The notes under the pieces: generated by a model
Told to the model about the DNA's origin: nothing
What the model saw: the letters and a program-made list of their open reading frames with translations, nothing else
The model's database searches: none
Made by a program: the position numbers and the translations under genes
In this document: in pieces, positions 1 to 8,193 of the stretch
How positions within the stretch are numbered: position 1 is the first letter of the stretch
How the letters are laid out: each line of letters opens with the position of its first letter
NCBI GenBank assembly: GCA_029821875.1
Contig: JALGXW010000006.1
Coordinates: forward strand, 97,085 to 161,084
Direction of reading: 5' to 3'
Length of the DNA: 64,000 nt
From: Candidatus Hebobacterum abditum
Lineage (GTDB): Bacteria; Armatimonadota; Hebobacteria; Hebobacterales; Hebobacteraceae

Positions 1-421
1 GCGGTCCCACCCAGCTCATGTCTCCTCGGAAGATGCTAATGAGCTGGGGGATCTCGTCGATGGCAGTCATTCGCATGATCCGACCGACACGGGTGACCCG
101 CGGGTCATCGCGATCAGAGAGAACCGGCCCAGTATGCCTCTCTGCGTCCCTGATCATCGAGCGGAACTTGTGAACGGTGAAGATGCGGCCACCCCGACCC
201 ACGCGGGTCTGGGCGTACAGACAAGGCCAACCGTCGGAAAGGATGATGGTGAGGACAGCCCAGATCCAGAAGGGCAGGGAGAGGGTGAGGGCAATGCCGG
301 CAAAGAGGATGTCCGCTGTCCTCTTGACCGCATCATAGGCTGCGCTGTGCTCCACAGCCGGAGCAGTCAGATCGCGAGCGCAGCGGTGCGTCTGATCGGT
401 TGTCTGGTCGAGATGTCCCAC
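1..421 (-). CDS. Initiating sugar-phosphate transferase (partial, runs off the left edge)
   Basis: Reading the reverse strand in the frame open from base 466 to base 1 gives a bacterial sugar transferase of the WcaJ/WbaP/PglC family, which moves a sugar phosphate from a UDP-sugar to undecaprenyl phosphate and so starts a lipid-linked glycan. I see a membrane helix (DILFAGIALTLSLPFWIWAV), the family motifs VGRGGRIFTVHKFRSM and DEIPQLISIFRGDMSWVGP, and then the window edge. An in-frame stop at 467-469 rules out the long form with four extra N-terminal helices unless the gene is broken. There is no ATG; GTG at 421 or 355 are the possible starts and neither has a clear ribosome binding site. Position next to ugd and several glycosyltransferases fits the first step of the surface-glycan pathway. 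Confidence 0.82.
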   Translation of the reverse strand, partial: MGHLDQTTDQTHRCARDLTAPAVEHSAAYDAVKRTADILFAGIALTLSLPFWIWAVLTIILSDGWPCLYAQTRVGRGGRIFTVHKFRSMIRDAERHTGPVLSDRDDPRVTRVGRIMRMTAIDEIPQLISIFRGDMSWVGP

Positions 422-614
422 CGGTGGCTGGTCATGCGCGGGCGGTCCGGACCGACAGCTATATGTTCAACAGGGATCATGAGTGTGCCTCTCAGCGGGT
501 GGGCCTTGCACCTCATCGCCTATCCGTGATCGCTGGGTAGGCCCAGCTCATGCTTGAGCAAGGGCACGTCTGCTTTGATGAGGCCGAGCGTGTGCAGACG
601 CCCTACACTGTGCG

Positions 615-1904
615 TCACCTGCCAACACTCACGTACTGAAAGCCGAGGTCCTTCATCTCAGATGGCGAGTAGGTATTGCGGCCATCGAAGATGATGCGTT
701 GGCGCAGCAGATCGCCCATGCGCTCGAGATCGAGGAGCTTGAACTCGTTCCACTCGGTTGCGATGACGAGCGCATCGGCTCCGTCAGCGGCCTCGTAGGC
801 ATTGCTGCAATAGCGAACATCTCGAACCACGCGTCGGGCAGCGGGCACGGCGACCGGATCATAGGCGCGAACTCGTGCGCCCTCCGCCAGCAGAGCCTGG
901 ACGAGTTCCAGGGATCGGCTTTCGCGCACGTCTTCTGTGTCCGGCTTGAAGGAGAGGCCGAGCACGGCGATCTCTCTGCCCTTCAGGTCGCCGAGCACAT
1001 TGTGCAGGCGCCCGATGAAGCGGGGGATCCGCTGCCGGTTCACCTCCATGACCGCTTCGATGATCGTGAACGGACAACCGGCCTCGGCGCTGAACGAGGC
1101 CAACGCAGCCGTGTCTTTCGGAAAGCACGATCCGCCGTAACCCAGGCCCGGGCTGAGGTAGTGGCCGCCTATGCGGGTGTCCGCGCTGATGCCCTTGATG
1201 ACCTGGCCAATGTCGGCATCCATCTCCTCACAGAGATCGGCAATGCTGTTGACGAAGGAAATCCGCATGGCGAGGAAGGAGTTCGCGGCGTACTTGACGA
1301 GCTCAGCGCTGTTGACGTCCATGAAGAGCAGGGGCCGCTCCAAAGGAGCATAGAGACGCACAAGCGGTGCGACGGTTTCGGGATCTGAGCAGCCTATGAC
1401 GACCCGGTCTGGTCTGAGGCAGTCGGCAACCGCGGATCCTTCGCGGAGGAACTCCGGACACGAAGCAACTTCGAACGCCCGTTCGGGGCGGCAGTTCTCC
1501 TCGAGTATCGTGCGGACAATGGAGCCGCTGCCAACCGGAACGGTGCTCTTGACCACAACGAGAGCCTCGTCCGAAAGGTGCTGGGCGAGCTCGGCCGTCG
1601 CCGCACGCAGGTTCGTGAGGTCGGCCCTTCCGTCGGAACCCGTCGGTGTGTCGACGGCCAGGAACACGACCTCCGCGCCCGGCACAGCCTCCGGGTAGCT
1701 CGAAGTTAGTGTCAGGCGACCGGCGCCCTGGTTGCGCAGTACCATCTCAGAGAGGCCCGGCTCGAAGATGGGGACCTGGCCATCCTGCAGCGCGGCGATC
1801 TTGTCTTGATCTATATCGAGGCAGACCACATCGTTGCCGAGATCGGCGAAGACCGCGGCTGTGACCAGTCCGACGTGGCCGGCCCCAACGACGCACACTC
1901 TCAC
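615..1904 (-). CDS. ugd: UDP-glucose 6-dehydrogenase
   Basis: Oxidises UDP-glucose to UDP-glucuronate with two NAD+, supplying acidic sugar to the surface glycan. The 429-residue length is normal for the family. Residues 1-13 hold the Rossmann motif (VCVVGAGHVGLVTAA), there is a central KYAANSFLAMRISFVNS helix, and the catalytic cysteine lies in GYGGSCFPKDTAAL near residue 260; the C-terminal UDP-binding domain follows (VLGLSFKPDTEDVRES). The GTG start at 1904 has GGGAGGGG just upstream. It lies in the same direction as the sugar transferase to its left. A second nucleotide-sugar dehydrogenase of the ManNAc type is at 5.6-6.9 kb; the KPDTEDVRES signature puts this copy in the UDP-glucose branch. 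Confidence 0.95.
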   Translation of the reverse strand: MRVCVVGAGHVGLVTAAVFADLGNDVVCLDIDQDKIAALQDGQVPIFEPGLSEMVLRNQGAGRLTLTSSYPEAVPGAEVVFLAVDTPTGSDGRADLTNLRAATAELAQHLSDEALVVVKSTVPVGSGSIVRTILEENCRPERAFEVASCPEFLREGSAVADCLRPDRVVIGCSDPETVAPLVRLYAPLERPLLFMDVNSAELVKYAANSFLAMRISFVNSIADLCEEMDADIGQVIKGISADTRIGGHYLSPGLGYGGSCFPKDTAALASFSAEAGCPFTIIEAVMEVNRQRIPRFIGRLHNVLGDLKGREIAVLGLSFKPDTEDVRESRSLELVQALLAEGARVRAYDPVAVPAARRVVRDVRYCSNAYEAADGADALVIATEWNEFKLLDLERMGDLLRQRIIFDGRNTYSPSEMKDLGFQYVSVGR

Positions 1905-1987
1905 TTTCCCCTCCCTGCATTGGGTTTGGGCGGATGCGGTGCCCGAACAGAGCTGCGAACGACAGCAGCTATGTCCGCGGCAAGGTC

Positions 1988-2006
1988 GTCGTCCGCAGCG
2001 GACGAC
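1988..2006. repeat. Short perfect inverted repeat
   Basis: A 9-base arm and its exact complement around one central A (GTCGTCCGC A GCGGACGAC). It lies between ugd and the small membrane-protein gene, both on the minus strand, and could end transcription of the small gene about 190 bases past its stop. No T-run follows, so terminator function is only a guess. I see nothing else in 1905-2194. Confidence 0.3.
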
Positions 2007-2194
2007 TAGCTGTAGACGGGCCGAAGGGAAGTCACAGACATCTAGTTCGACGGGTCAACGCGGTCGCCTGCCCGCGCGACGGGTCCGCAGTTGAAGCGTC
2101 CAATGCTCGCCGGGGCTCAGGAGGGCATCCACGCACACAGTCTCACCACAGAGGCAAAGGGCGGATTACGCGACGAGCAGAGCAGGGCCTCGCG

Positions 2195-2416
2195 TCAATG
2201 GGCCTTGCGGGTACGCTTGATCGCGTCCTGCAGGTGGTCCAGCTGGTTCTTGAATGTTCGCGCCTCCAACTCCTCGAGGCTGATTCCGGTAACTGCTGTC
2301 CATATCTTGCTGGCCTGTCGTGCGCCCATGAGGCGGCCGATCTCGTAGAGCACGATGAAGCCGATGACTGCCGCGAAGATCCCAAGCATGGCCGTCGGAT
2401 TCAGGAACGAGTCCAT
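2195..2416 (-). CDS. Small single-span membrane protein, 73 residues
   Basis: I do not recognise the family. The protein has one clear membrane helix near the N-terminus (about residues 10-28, AMLGIFAAVIGFIVLYEIG) followed by a charged helical tail (LEELEARTFKNQLDHLQDAIKRTRK). A GGGAGGT ribosome binding site stands six bases before the ATG, which is the main reason to believe it is real. It lies between ugd and the GT4 gene on the same strand, so it may belong to the same transcription unit. It could be a small scaffold or accessory subunit for the membrane sugar transferase, but nothing in the sequence shows this. Confidence 0.6.
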   Translation of the reverse strand: MDSFLNPTAMLGIFAAVIGFIVLYEIGRLMGARQASKIWTAVTGISLEELEARTFKNQLDHLQDAIKRTRKAH

Positions 2417-2714
2417 GGCTGACCTCCCGTGTGGTTGTCCCTTCCCGTACCTCAGCTATCCGAATCCGGGCGGTGTTCTTAGCTGTGGGCAACAGCGCCG
2501 TTCGGGCGCGTTCTGCCTCCTGTGGCGGAGTGCCGCCACTTCGCCGTGCACGTTACTTCTCCGTAGAGCAGCTCTAGCCTTGCCCTGACGCTTGCGGCGC
2601 AGCACTCAAGACTGGACGAAGCCGTGATCACAGAGGCAGCCGGATCGCTGGGGAGGCTGAGAGCAGCGGCCTTGGACCGCAGTGGCCTTCGCCCAAGCAG
2701 ACACTGCACTACGA

Positions 2715-3917
2715 TCACCGCTCAGCTGGCAGTCCGGTTAGACCGCGGTAGAGTTCCACGTAGCGCCGAGCCACGAGGCTCCAGTCGTACCGATCGAGCA
2801 CGGCGCGACGCGCGGCTTGCCCCAGACGCCGGCGCTCACCCTCATCGCCCAGGAGACCCTGGACCGCGCCGGCGAGAGCATCGGGGGAGCCGGGGGCAAC
2901 GAGCCGGGCGGTGACCCCGTCCGAGAAGATCTCGCGCAGGCCACCCACATCGCTGGCGACGATGGCCTTCGCCATGGCCATCGCCTCCATGGGTTTGAGC
3001 GGTGTGACGAGCTCAGTAGCTCGAGTGGACAGCCGGGGGTAGACGACCACATCCGCGGCGGCGTAGAAATCCTGAACTGCGTCATGCGGCACGGGAGGCA
3101 AGACGGCGATGTCGTCGCCGAGTCTCGCGGCCAGAGATGCGATGCGATCGCGATCTTCGCCAGCGCCAACGATTAGGAGCTGTGAGCTCGGCAGGCGAGT
3201 TCGGATCGACGGGAAGGCCTGCAGGAGAGTGTCGATTCCTTCATAGGCGCGTATCGCACCGAGGTACAGGATGACAGGGCCTTGCGCAATGCCGTGTTTC
3301 TCACGCCAGCCGACAGCCTCGGGGCGGGGAGCGAACCCGTCCGTGTCGACCCCGTTGGGTACGACATAGATCTTGCTGCGCGGGATGCCGCGCTTATCCA
3401 GGTCGTCTTGCAGTCCCGCAGAGATGGTGACGACGGCATCTGCCTGGCGACAGACACGGCCCTCCGCGGCGCGGGCGAGCATGTATCGCAGGCCCAGGCG
3501 TCGGACGGGACTGCGCTCGACCATCGCTTCCTCCCACAGGCCGCGCACTTCGTAGACGACAGGGAGGCGCAGCCGACGGGCCGCGCGCAGAGCTGCGAGG
3601 CCGCAGAGCATAGGGGAGTGCGCATGGAGCACGTCCACGGTTCCAAGTTGCCCGGCGATCTCGACTATCTTCTCGGCGAGGACGGCGACGCGGCGCGCAT
3701 CGCGCAGCCAGACGCCCCGGGACGGTCCCTCGGGTGAACATCTGAAGTGCTGCACGCCATCCAACTCCAACGGCTGGGCGGCGGGGTGTCGCGGCGACGT
3801 GACGATGGTCGGGTCGAGGCCAAGTGCCTTCTGGGCTCGCGCGATGGCCTGAGTTCGGAGCGTATACCCGCTGCAGACCTCGGGCAGCGAGTATTGGGCG
3901 ACGTGAAGGATCTTCAT
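2715..3917 (-). CDS. Glycosyltransferase family 4 (exosortase-associated type)
   Basis: A 400-residue GT-B fold enzyme that would add a sugar to the growing lipid-linked glycan at the cytoplasmic face. The N-terminus (MKILHVAQYSLP...SGYTLRTQAI) closely matches my memory of the GT4 subfamily found with exosortase/PEP-CTERM systems, though no exosortase is visible in this window. The C-terminal half has VVPNGVDTDGF, VILYLGAIRAYEGIDTLLQA and the donor-site EAMAMAKAIVASDVGGLREI. Its ATG follows the stop of the upstream GT2 gene by one base, so the two are translated as a pair. Donor and acceptor sugars cannot be read from the sequence. Confidence 0.88.
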   Translation of the reverse strand: MKILHVAQYSLPEVCSGYTLRTQAIARAQKALGLDPTIVTSPRHPAAQPLELDGVQHFRCSPEGPSRGVWLRDARRVAVLAEKIVEIAGQLGTVDVLHAHSPMLCGLAALRAARRLRLPVVYEVRGLWEEAMVERSPVRRLGLRYMLARAAEGRVCRQADAVVTISAGLQDDLDKRGIPRSKIYVVPNGVDTDGFAPRPEAVGWREKHGIAQGPVILYLGAIRAYEGIDTLLQAFPSIRTRLPSSQLLIVGAGEDRDRIASLAARLGDDIAVLPPVPHDAVQDFYAAADVVVYPRLSTRATELVTPLKPMEAMAMAKAIVASDVGGLREIFSDGVTARLVAPGSPDALAGAVQGLLGDEGERRRLGQAARRAVLDRYDWSLVARRYVELYRGLTGLPAER

Positions 3918-3918
3918 G

Positions 3919-5109
3919 TCATGTGTCCCGGCCGGATGGGCGAGTCGGCGTCCAGGTTGCCTCGACGCGGCCGGTGGCCCACCGCAGCAGTGCCGACACG
4001 CTGGCCAGAATAATCATGTCGAAGTGCGCGGCAAGGCGCGCCGGGCGCAACCGGGAGAGGGCCGGCACGCCCCAACCGAGGGCACCGAGCCCGTAGAGCG
4101 CGAGGTGGCCTGCAAGCAGAACGGTTAGGACCGCATCCCCAAGAAGTGCCCCCCATATGGCGCCGGCCAAGGCGGCCGCGAAGAACAGCCCCTGAATCTC
4201 TCGAAGAACCTTGTGAGAGATAAGCTGCCAGAGAAGAACAGCACGCCCGCGCTTGAGCGTAGGCCACACAAGCGATAGCATCGTCGGGATTGCCCGGGAC
4301 ATGATGCGGACTTTGCGGCCGTACTCGGACCAGAGATCGGGCGCGGCAGTCTCGCGAGAGACTGCCCGAGGTTCCAGCACAACGGCTCGCCCGGCAAGCA
4401 GCACCTCGTAGGGGATGCGGAAGTCATTGACGTCACGGGGACCGACCGGCCGATAGAGGCTGCTGCGGAGTGCGTAGATGGACCCGTTCGCGCCAAGGAG
4501 CGAGCCAAGGGCCGATTCCCACCCCTTCACCAAGGATTCATAGCGCCAGTATGCGCCCTCGGTCGCCTCGGTCCCCTCCCCAGGCCGGTAGCGAAGCTGA
4601 CCGCTGACCGCTCCGACCGCTGAGTCAGAGAGTGCCGAGACGAGACGGCGCACGGCGTCCGGCTCGAACGTCGCGTTGGCGTCTGTCATGACGAGCACAT
4701 CGGACGAGGCAGCATCCACGCCGGCGTTGAGAGCCAGAGACTTCCCTTGCCGACTCTCTACGCGCACGAGTCGGACTCTCCCGGTCTGTGCAGCGTGCGC
4801 CGCCACGATCTCGTCGGTTCGGTCAGTGCTGCCATCGGAGACGACGATGAGGTCCAGGCGATCCGCCGGATAGTCTTGGGAGAGGGTGTTTTCGATCTTC
4901 TCAGCGATGACGTCTTCTTCATTCCAGGCCGCAATGAGCACGGTGACGGCGGCCCGCTCGCTCTCCCTTGCTGTGGGCACAAACGGACGAAGCTTGGCGA
5001 GCACGTAGAGGATCGCCGGATAGGCGAAATAGGCATAGAGTAAGGCCGCAAGTGCGCCCCAGGCCAGGAGATGGGCAACTCCGGTTGAGGGGAAACTACT
5101 TGGCAGCAT
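3919..5109 (-). CDS. Membrane glycosyltransferase family 2
   Basis: About 396 residues. A membrane helix near residues 10-35 (LLAWGALAALLYAYFAYPAI) is followed by a GT-A domain with VTVLIAAWNEEDVIAEKIEN, VVSDGSTDRTDEIV and VMTDANATFEPDAV (DxN in the usual DxD place), and then three or four C-terminal helices. The layout resembles hyaluronan/cellulose synthase-like and poly-GlcNAc synthase-like GT2 enzymes, but the C-terminal QxxRW motif of processive enzymes is not evident, so it may add a single residue. The frame stays open upstream to 5628, but residues there are low-complexity; I chose the ATG at 5109 ahead of the first helix, without a strong ribosome binding site. Coupled to the downstream GT4 gene by a one-base gap. 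Confidence 0.85.
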   Translation of the reverse strand: MLPSSFPSTGVAHLLAWGALAALLYAYFAYPAILYVLAKLRPFVPTARESERAAVTVLIAAWNEEDVIAEKIENTLSQDYPADRLDLIVVSDGSTDRTDEIVAAHAAQTGRVRLVRVESRQGKSLALNAGVDAASSDVLVMTDANATFEPDAVRRLVSALSDSAVGAVSGQLRYRPGEGTEATEGAYWRYESLVKGWESALGSLLGANGSIYALRSSLYRPVGPRDVNDFRIPYEVLLAGRAVVLEPRAVSRETAAPDLWSEYGRKVRIMSRAIPTMLSLVWPTLKRGRAVLLWQLISHKVLREIQGLFFAAALAGAIWGALLGDAVLTVLLAGHLALYGLGALGWGVPALSRLRPARLAAHFDMIILASVSALLRWATGRVEATWTPTRPSGRDT

Positions 5110-5599
5110 TTGGATGAGAGTTCCATGCGGGCGGGGAGCTTCCCTGGCACCCCACAGCCCCGCCCACGCATATGAGGGGAGTTCGGCGGCAGCCGCTGAA
5201 ACAACCGCTCCGCGGCGGCGCTGACGAGTCGGGCGGGTCGGCCTGCGGACCCGCGGTCGCGTCAGCCGCGGGGTCGCCGAGTGAGAGGACCGATACACCC
5301 AGCTATCGAAGACATCGCAAGGCGCTGGCCATCGGGGTCCTGCGCCCGACGCGACAGGCGCCGCGTCCGACTGGTCAGTCGCATGAGCCTGGCCGCCGGG
5401 AGGCGCTGCCATCTCGGCTTGAGGGCCGCGGCAACAGGCGTCGATATCTTGCTCTGGCTCCGGCTCGTGTGGCCCGACGTGCAGCAACCGAAGAGATGAT
5501 GATCTTGCCTTTCCCAGATTGACGTCGTCCTCGCGTTGGTCCAGAGGACGGAGTTGAGTTCCTTCGAGATCTATCGTGGCCGAGGAAAGAGAGAACGGG
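5110..5599. other. Divergent intergenic region, about 490 bases
   Basis: Lies between the minus-strand GT2 gene and the plus-strand nucleotide-sugar dehydrogenase. It should hold promoters for both directions, but I could not pick out a convincing -35/-10 pair. Open frames here are short, arginine- and proline-rich and look like chance. The GT2 frame stays open through it, so a longer GT2 N-terminus cannot be fully excluded. Confidence 0.4.
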
Positions 5600-6865
5600 A
5601 TGCGAGATGCGGAATGGGAAGCCAGCAAGGTTTGCGTGTTGGGTCTCGGCTATGTTGGCCTGCCGACGGCTGCGATCCTGGCGGTCAGCGGCTTTCAGGT
5701 GGTCGGGGTCGACGTGCGGCACGATGTTGTCGAGGCCGTGAACGCCGGCGACGTGCCTATCGAGGAAGCGGGACTCAAGACGGTTCTGCAGGGGGCCGTC
5801 GCCTCCGGCAATCTAAGGGCACAAGGAGGCCCGGAGCCGGCGGACGTGTTCATCATCGCGGTGCCGACGCCGATCCAGCAGAACCGCACCGCGGACCTGG
5901 CCTCTGTCCGAGATGCCGCGAAGTCGATTGTCCCCCATGTGACCAAGGGGAATCTGGTTGTACTTGAGTCCACGGTGCCGCCGGGAACGACGGACGGCCT
6001 GCTGGCTGGAATCCTGTCGGAGTCGGGTCTGCAATTGGGCGAGGAGCTCTACGTAGCGCACTGCCCGGAGCGCGTTCTGCCCGGGCGCGTCCTGACCGAG
6101 CTTGTGCAGAATGACCGGGTGATAGGGGGGATCAACGCAGAGAGCGCGAGGCGAGCGGCCCAGCTGTACCGGAGAATAGCCGAGGGTGAGATCTGCCCCA
6201 CGACGGCGGTGGTAGCGGAGCTCGCCAAGTTGGTGGAGAACGCGTCTCGAGATGTGGGCATTGCGTTCGCCAACGAGGTGGCTCGGATCAGTCGGACATG
6301 TGGAGCTGACGGCCGCGAGGTGATAGCGCTGGCGAACAGGCACCCGCGAGTGGAGATCCTCGACCCGGGGCCGGGCGTCGGCGGGCACTGTCTCCCGGTC
6401 GACCCATGGTTCCTCGTCGAGGCCGCGCCGGAGTTGAGCAGGCTGGTGTGCACAGCGCGCGAGATCAACGATTCCCAGCCCGCGTGGGTGGCCGAGCGGA
6501 CGATGGCGGAGTTGGATGGGATCGAGCAGCCAAAGGTATCGATATGGGGCGTCGCATACAAGGGCAACGTAGACGACGCCCGTCAGACTCCTGCCTTGCG
6601 GGTGCTGGAAGAGCTCGGGGCGAGAGGCGCGGAGGTAAGCGCGGTTGACTTCCACGTGAAGCGGTTCGAGTACGAACTCGCTGATATCGAGGCCTCTGTC
6701 ACAGGAGCCGACTGTATTCTCCTGTTGGCGGGCCACAGAGAGTTCCGGTTCTTCGAGCCGGGGGCGATTGGCGAGCGGATGAGAAACCGTATCCTCTTCG
6801 ACACGCGGTCATTCCTCCCGAGGGAACGGTGGAAAGACGCGGGATTCCGGGTTGTCAGCCTCTAG
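5600..6865 (+). CDS. wecC: UDP-N-acetyl-D-mannosamine-type dehydrogenase
   Basis: A nucleotide-sugar 6-dehydrogenase of the WecC/WbpA/TviB branch, which makes UDP-ManNAcA or a related aminohexuronate for the glycan. The protein (421 residues from this ATG) has the NAD-binding VCVLGLGYVGLPTAAILA at the N-terminus, VPTPIQQNRTADLASV, STVPPGTTDG, and the active cysteine in GVGGHCLPVDPWFL; HCLPVDP rather than GSCFPKD separates it from UDP-glucose dehydrogenases. A GTG eight codons upstream (5576) is an alternative start, but GAGAG six bases before the ATG favours 5600. The partner UDP-GlcNAc 2-epimerase is not in the window. The 3' end overlaps the convergent GT4 gene by 11 bases. Confidence 0.85.
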   Translation: MRDAEWEASKVCVLGLGYVGLPTAAILAVSGFQVVGVDVRHDVVEAVNAGDVPIEEAGLKTVLQGAVASGNLRAQGGPEPADVFIIAVPTPIQQNRTADLASVRDAAKSIVPHVTKGNLVVLESTVPPGTTDGLLAGILSESGLQLGEELYVAHCPERVLPGRVLTELVQNDRVIGGINAESARRAAQLYRRIAEGEICPTTAVVAELAKLVENASRDVGIAFANEVARISRTCGADGREVIALANRHPRVEILDPGPGVGGHCLPVDPWFLVEAAPELSRLVCTAREINDSQPAWVAERTMAELDGIEQPKVSIWGVAYKGNVDDARQTPALRVLEELGARGAEVSAVDFHVKRFEYELADIEASVTGADCILLLAGHREFRFFEPGAIGERMRNRILFDTRSFLPRERWKDAGFRVVSL

Positions 6866-8183
6866 CGCTCTGCCCGCCGCGTCGATCCAGCAGGCCGGCA
6901 TACAGATCGATCAAGATCCGCTCATCCTGCTCCCATGAGTATCGGCGCCGAGCGGCCCTCGCCGCAGCCGCCATCCGGTCACGCCTGTCTGGGTCAGAGA
7001 GAAGAGCGTTGATCGCCTGCGCAATCGCCTTCGGCTCGGAGGCGTCGATGAGAATCCCCGCACTGGAATCCCCCACAACGCGGCCCATCTCCGGCAGATC
7101 GCTGGCGATTACCGGGACACCCGCCATGATGTACTCCAGGAGCTTGTTCGACAGAGAGGAGTAGTGGTTGAAGCACGTGTTCTGGAGGAGCTGGAGCCCG
7201 ACGTAGGCAGAGGCCGTCCAGTGCGGGAGCTCGGCGACAGGAACCGCATCGTGGAAGAAGACCTTCGTCCCCAGCAGCCCGCTGTCGGCGGCGCGTGCCA
7301 TGAGCGCGGGCTTCAGCCGTCCGCTCCCTAGCAGGACCACCACCCCTCCCTCGATCTCTGGAGCAGCGTCGAGGAGTTGCCGCAGTCCCCGCTCGGGTTG
7401 GATGCCCCCCTGGTAGAGCGCGATCCTTGTGTGCGCCGGAAGTCCGAGGCGGCGGTGGAGCAGATCCGGGGGCCCCGGAGCTGCGTAGGCCGGGAGATTC
7501 CGCAGCACCGTCGGCGGCGCAATGCTGTACCGCTCGTGAGTGAAGTCCGCTCGTGTCTGCGTCGTGCATATCACGCGATCAGCGCGGCCGATAAGGGAGC
7601 GCTCGAGCAGCGAAGCCCACCATCGCAGCGTCATGTCGGCGCGATCTGTCGCGACCTCGTGCGTGTCATAGACGAGGCGGGCCCGCGCCATCCTGCTGCC
7701 CACCCACGCCACCAAGAGTGTGTTGAGATCGTGCGCGTGGTACACGGCAGCGCGAGTCCCGAGACCGGCTCTCAAGAACCGCAGGAAGACTAGGGCACGG
7801 CGCAACGGGTATAGGGGCAGCCGCAGGCATGTCTCGAGCAGTGCGCGCAGCCCGCCGGCGCGGCGAGGAGGTGTCTGCTTCTCGACGGACGCGGCTGGTG
7901 CCGCCGTCGCAGTAGGCCTCCGGAGCACCACCGCCGTGATCTCCCGGCGACTCACTCCGAGAATCGACCGACTGACACGAAGGATGTCGAAGCCATGCAC
8001 GCGCTCCCTGCGAGCTGTTCTCCCGGGGTCGTGCACGGCAACGACCGTCACCTCATAACCCGCCCCGACCAGCGTCTGAGCTTCCTTCCGGACGCGGGCG
8101 TCGTGGACCATGTTGTTGTAGACGAACATGCAGACGGAGAGGCGCTCAGCGTTCCTGGCCTCCCCGGGCGAAGGAGTCTCCAC
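6855..8183 (-). CDS. Glycosyltransferase family 4
   Basis: About 442 residues, GT-B fold. The N-terminal domain begins SVCMFVYNNMVHDARVRKEA and has VYHAHDLNTLLVAW and DTHEVATDR; the C-terminal donor domain has IALYQGGIQPERGLRQLLDA, FHDAVPVAELPHW and LLEYIMAGVPVIASDLPEM. It would transfer a sugar from an activated donor to the glycan in the cytoplasm. The frame remains open upstream to 8495 inside the heparinase-like gene; I chose GTG at 8183, ten bases after that gene's stop, with GAGAG upstream. This makes it the second gene of a pair with the heparinase-like lipoprotein. Convergent 11-base overlap with the wecC-like gene at its 3' end. Confidence 0.85.
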   Translation of the reverse strand: METPSPGEARNAERLSVCMFVYNNMVHDARVRKEAQTLVGAGYEVTVVAVHDPGRTARRERVHGFDILRVSRSILGVSRREITAVVLRRPTATAAPAASVEKQTPPRRAGGLRALLETCLRLPLYPLRRALVFLRFLRAGLGTRAAVYHAHDLNTLLVAWVGSRMARARLVYDTHEVATDRADMTLRWWASLLERSLIGRADRVICTTQTRADFTHERYSIAPPTVLRNLPAYAAPGPPDLLHRRLGLPAHTRIALYQGGIQPERGLRQLLDAAPEIEGGVVVLLGSGRLKPALMARAADSGLLGTKVFFHDAVPVAELPHWTASAYVGLQLLQNTCFNHYSSLSNKLLEYIMAGVPVIASDLPEMGRVVGDSSAGILIDASEPKAIAQAINALLSDPDRRDRMAAAARAARRRYSWEQDERILIDLYAGLLDRRGGQSARG

Positions 8184-8193
8184 TGGCGAACTC

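Noticed and set aside
2715..3917. Full exosortase/PEP-CTERM system
   Set aside because: The GT4 resembles the exosortase-associated subfamily, but no exosortase gene or PEP-CTERM tail is seen in the window.
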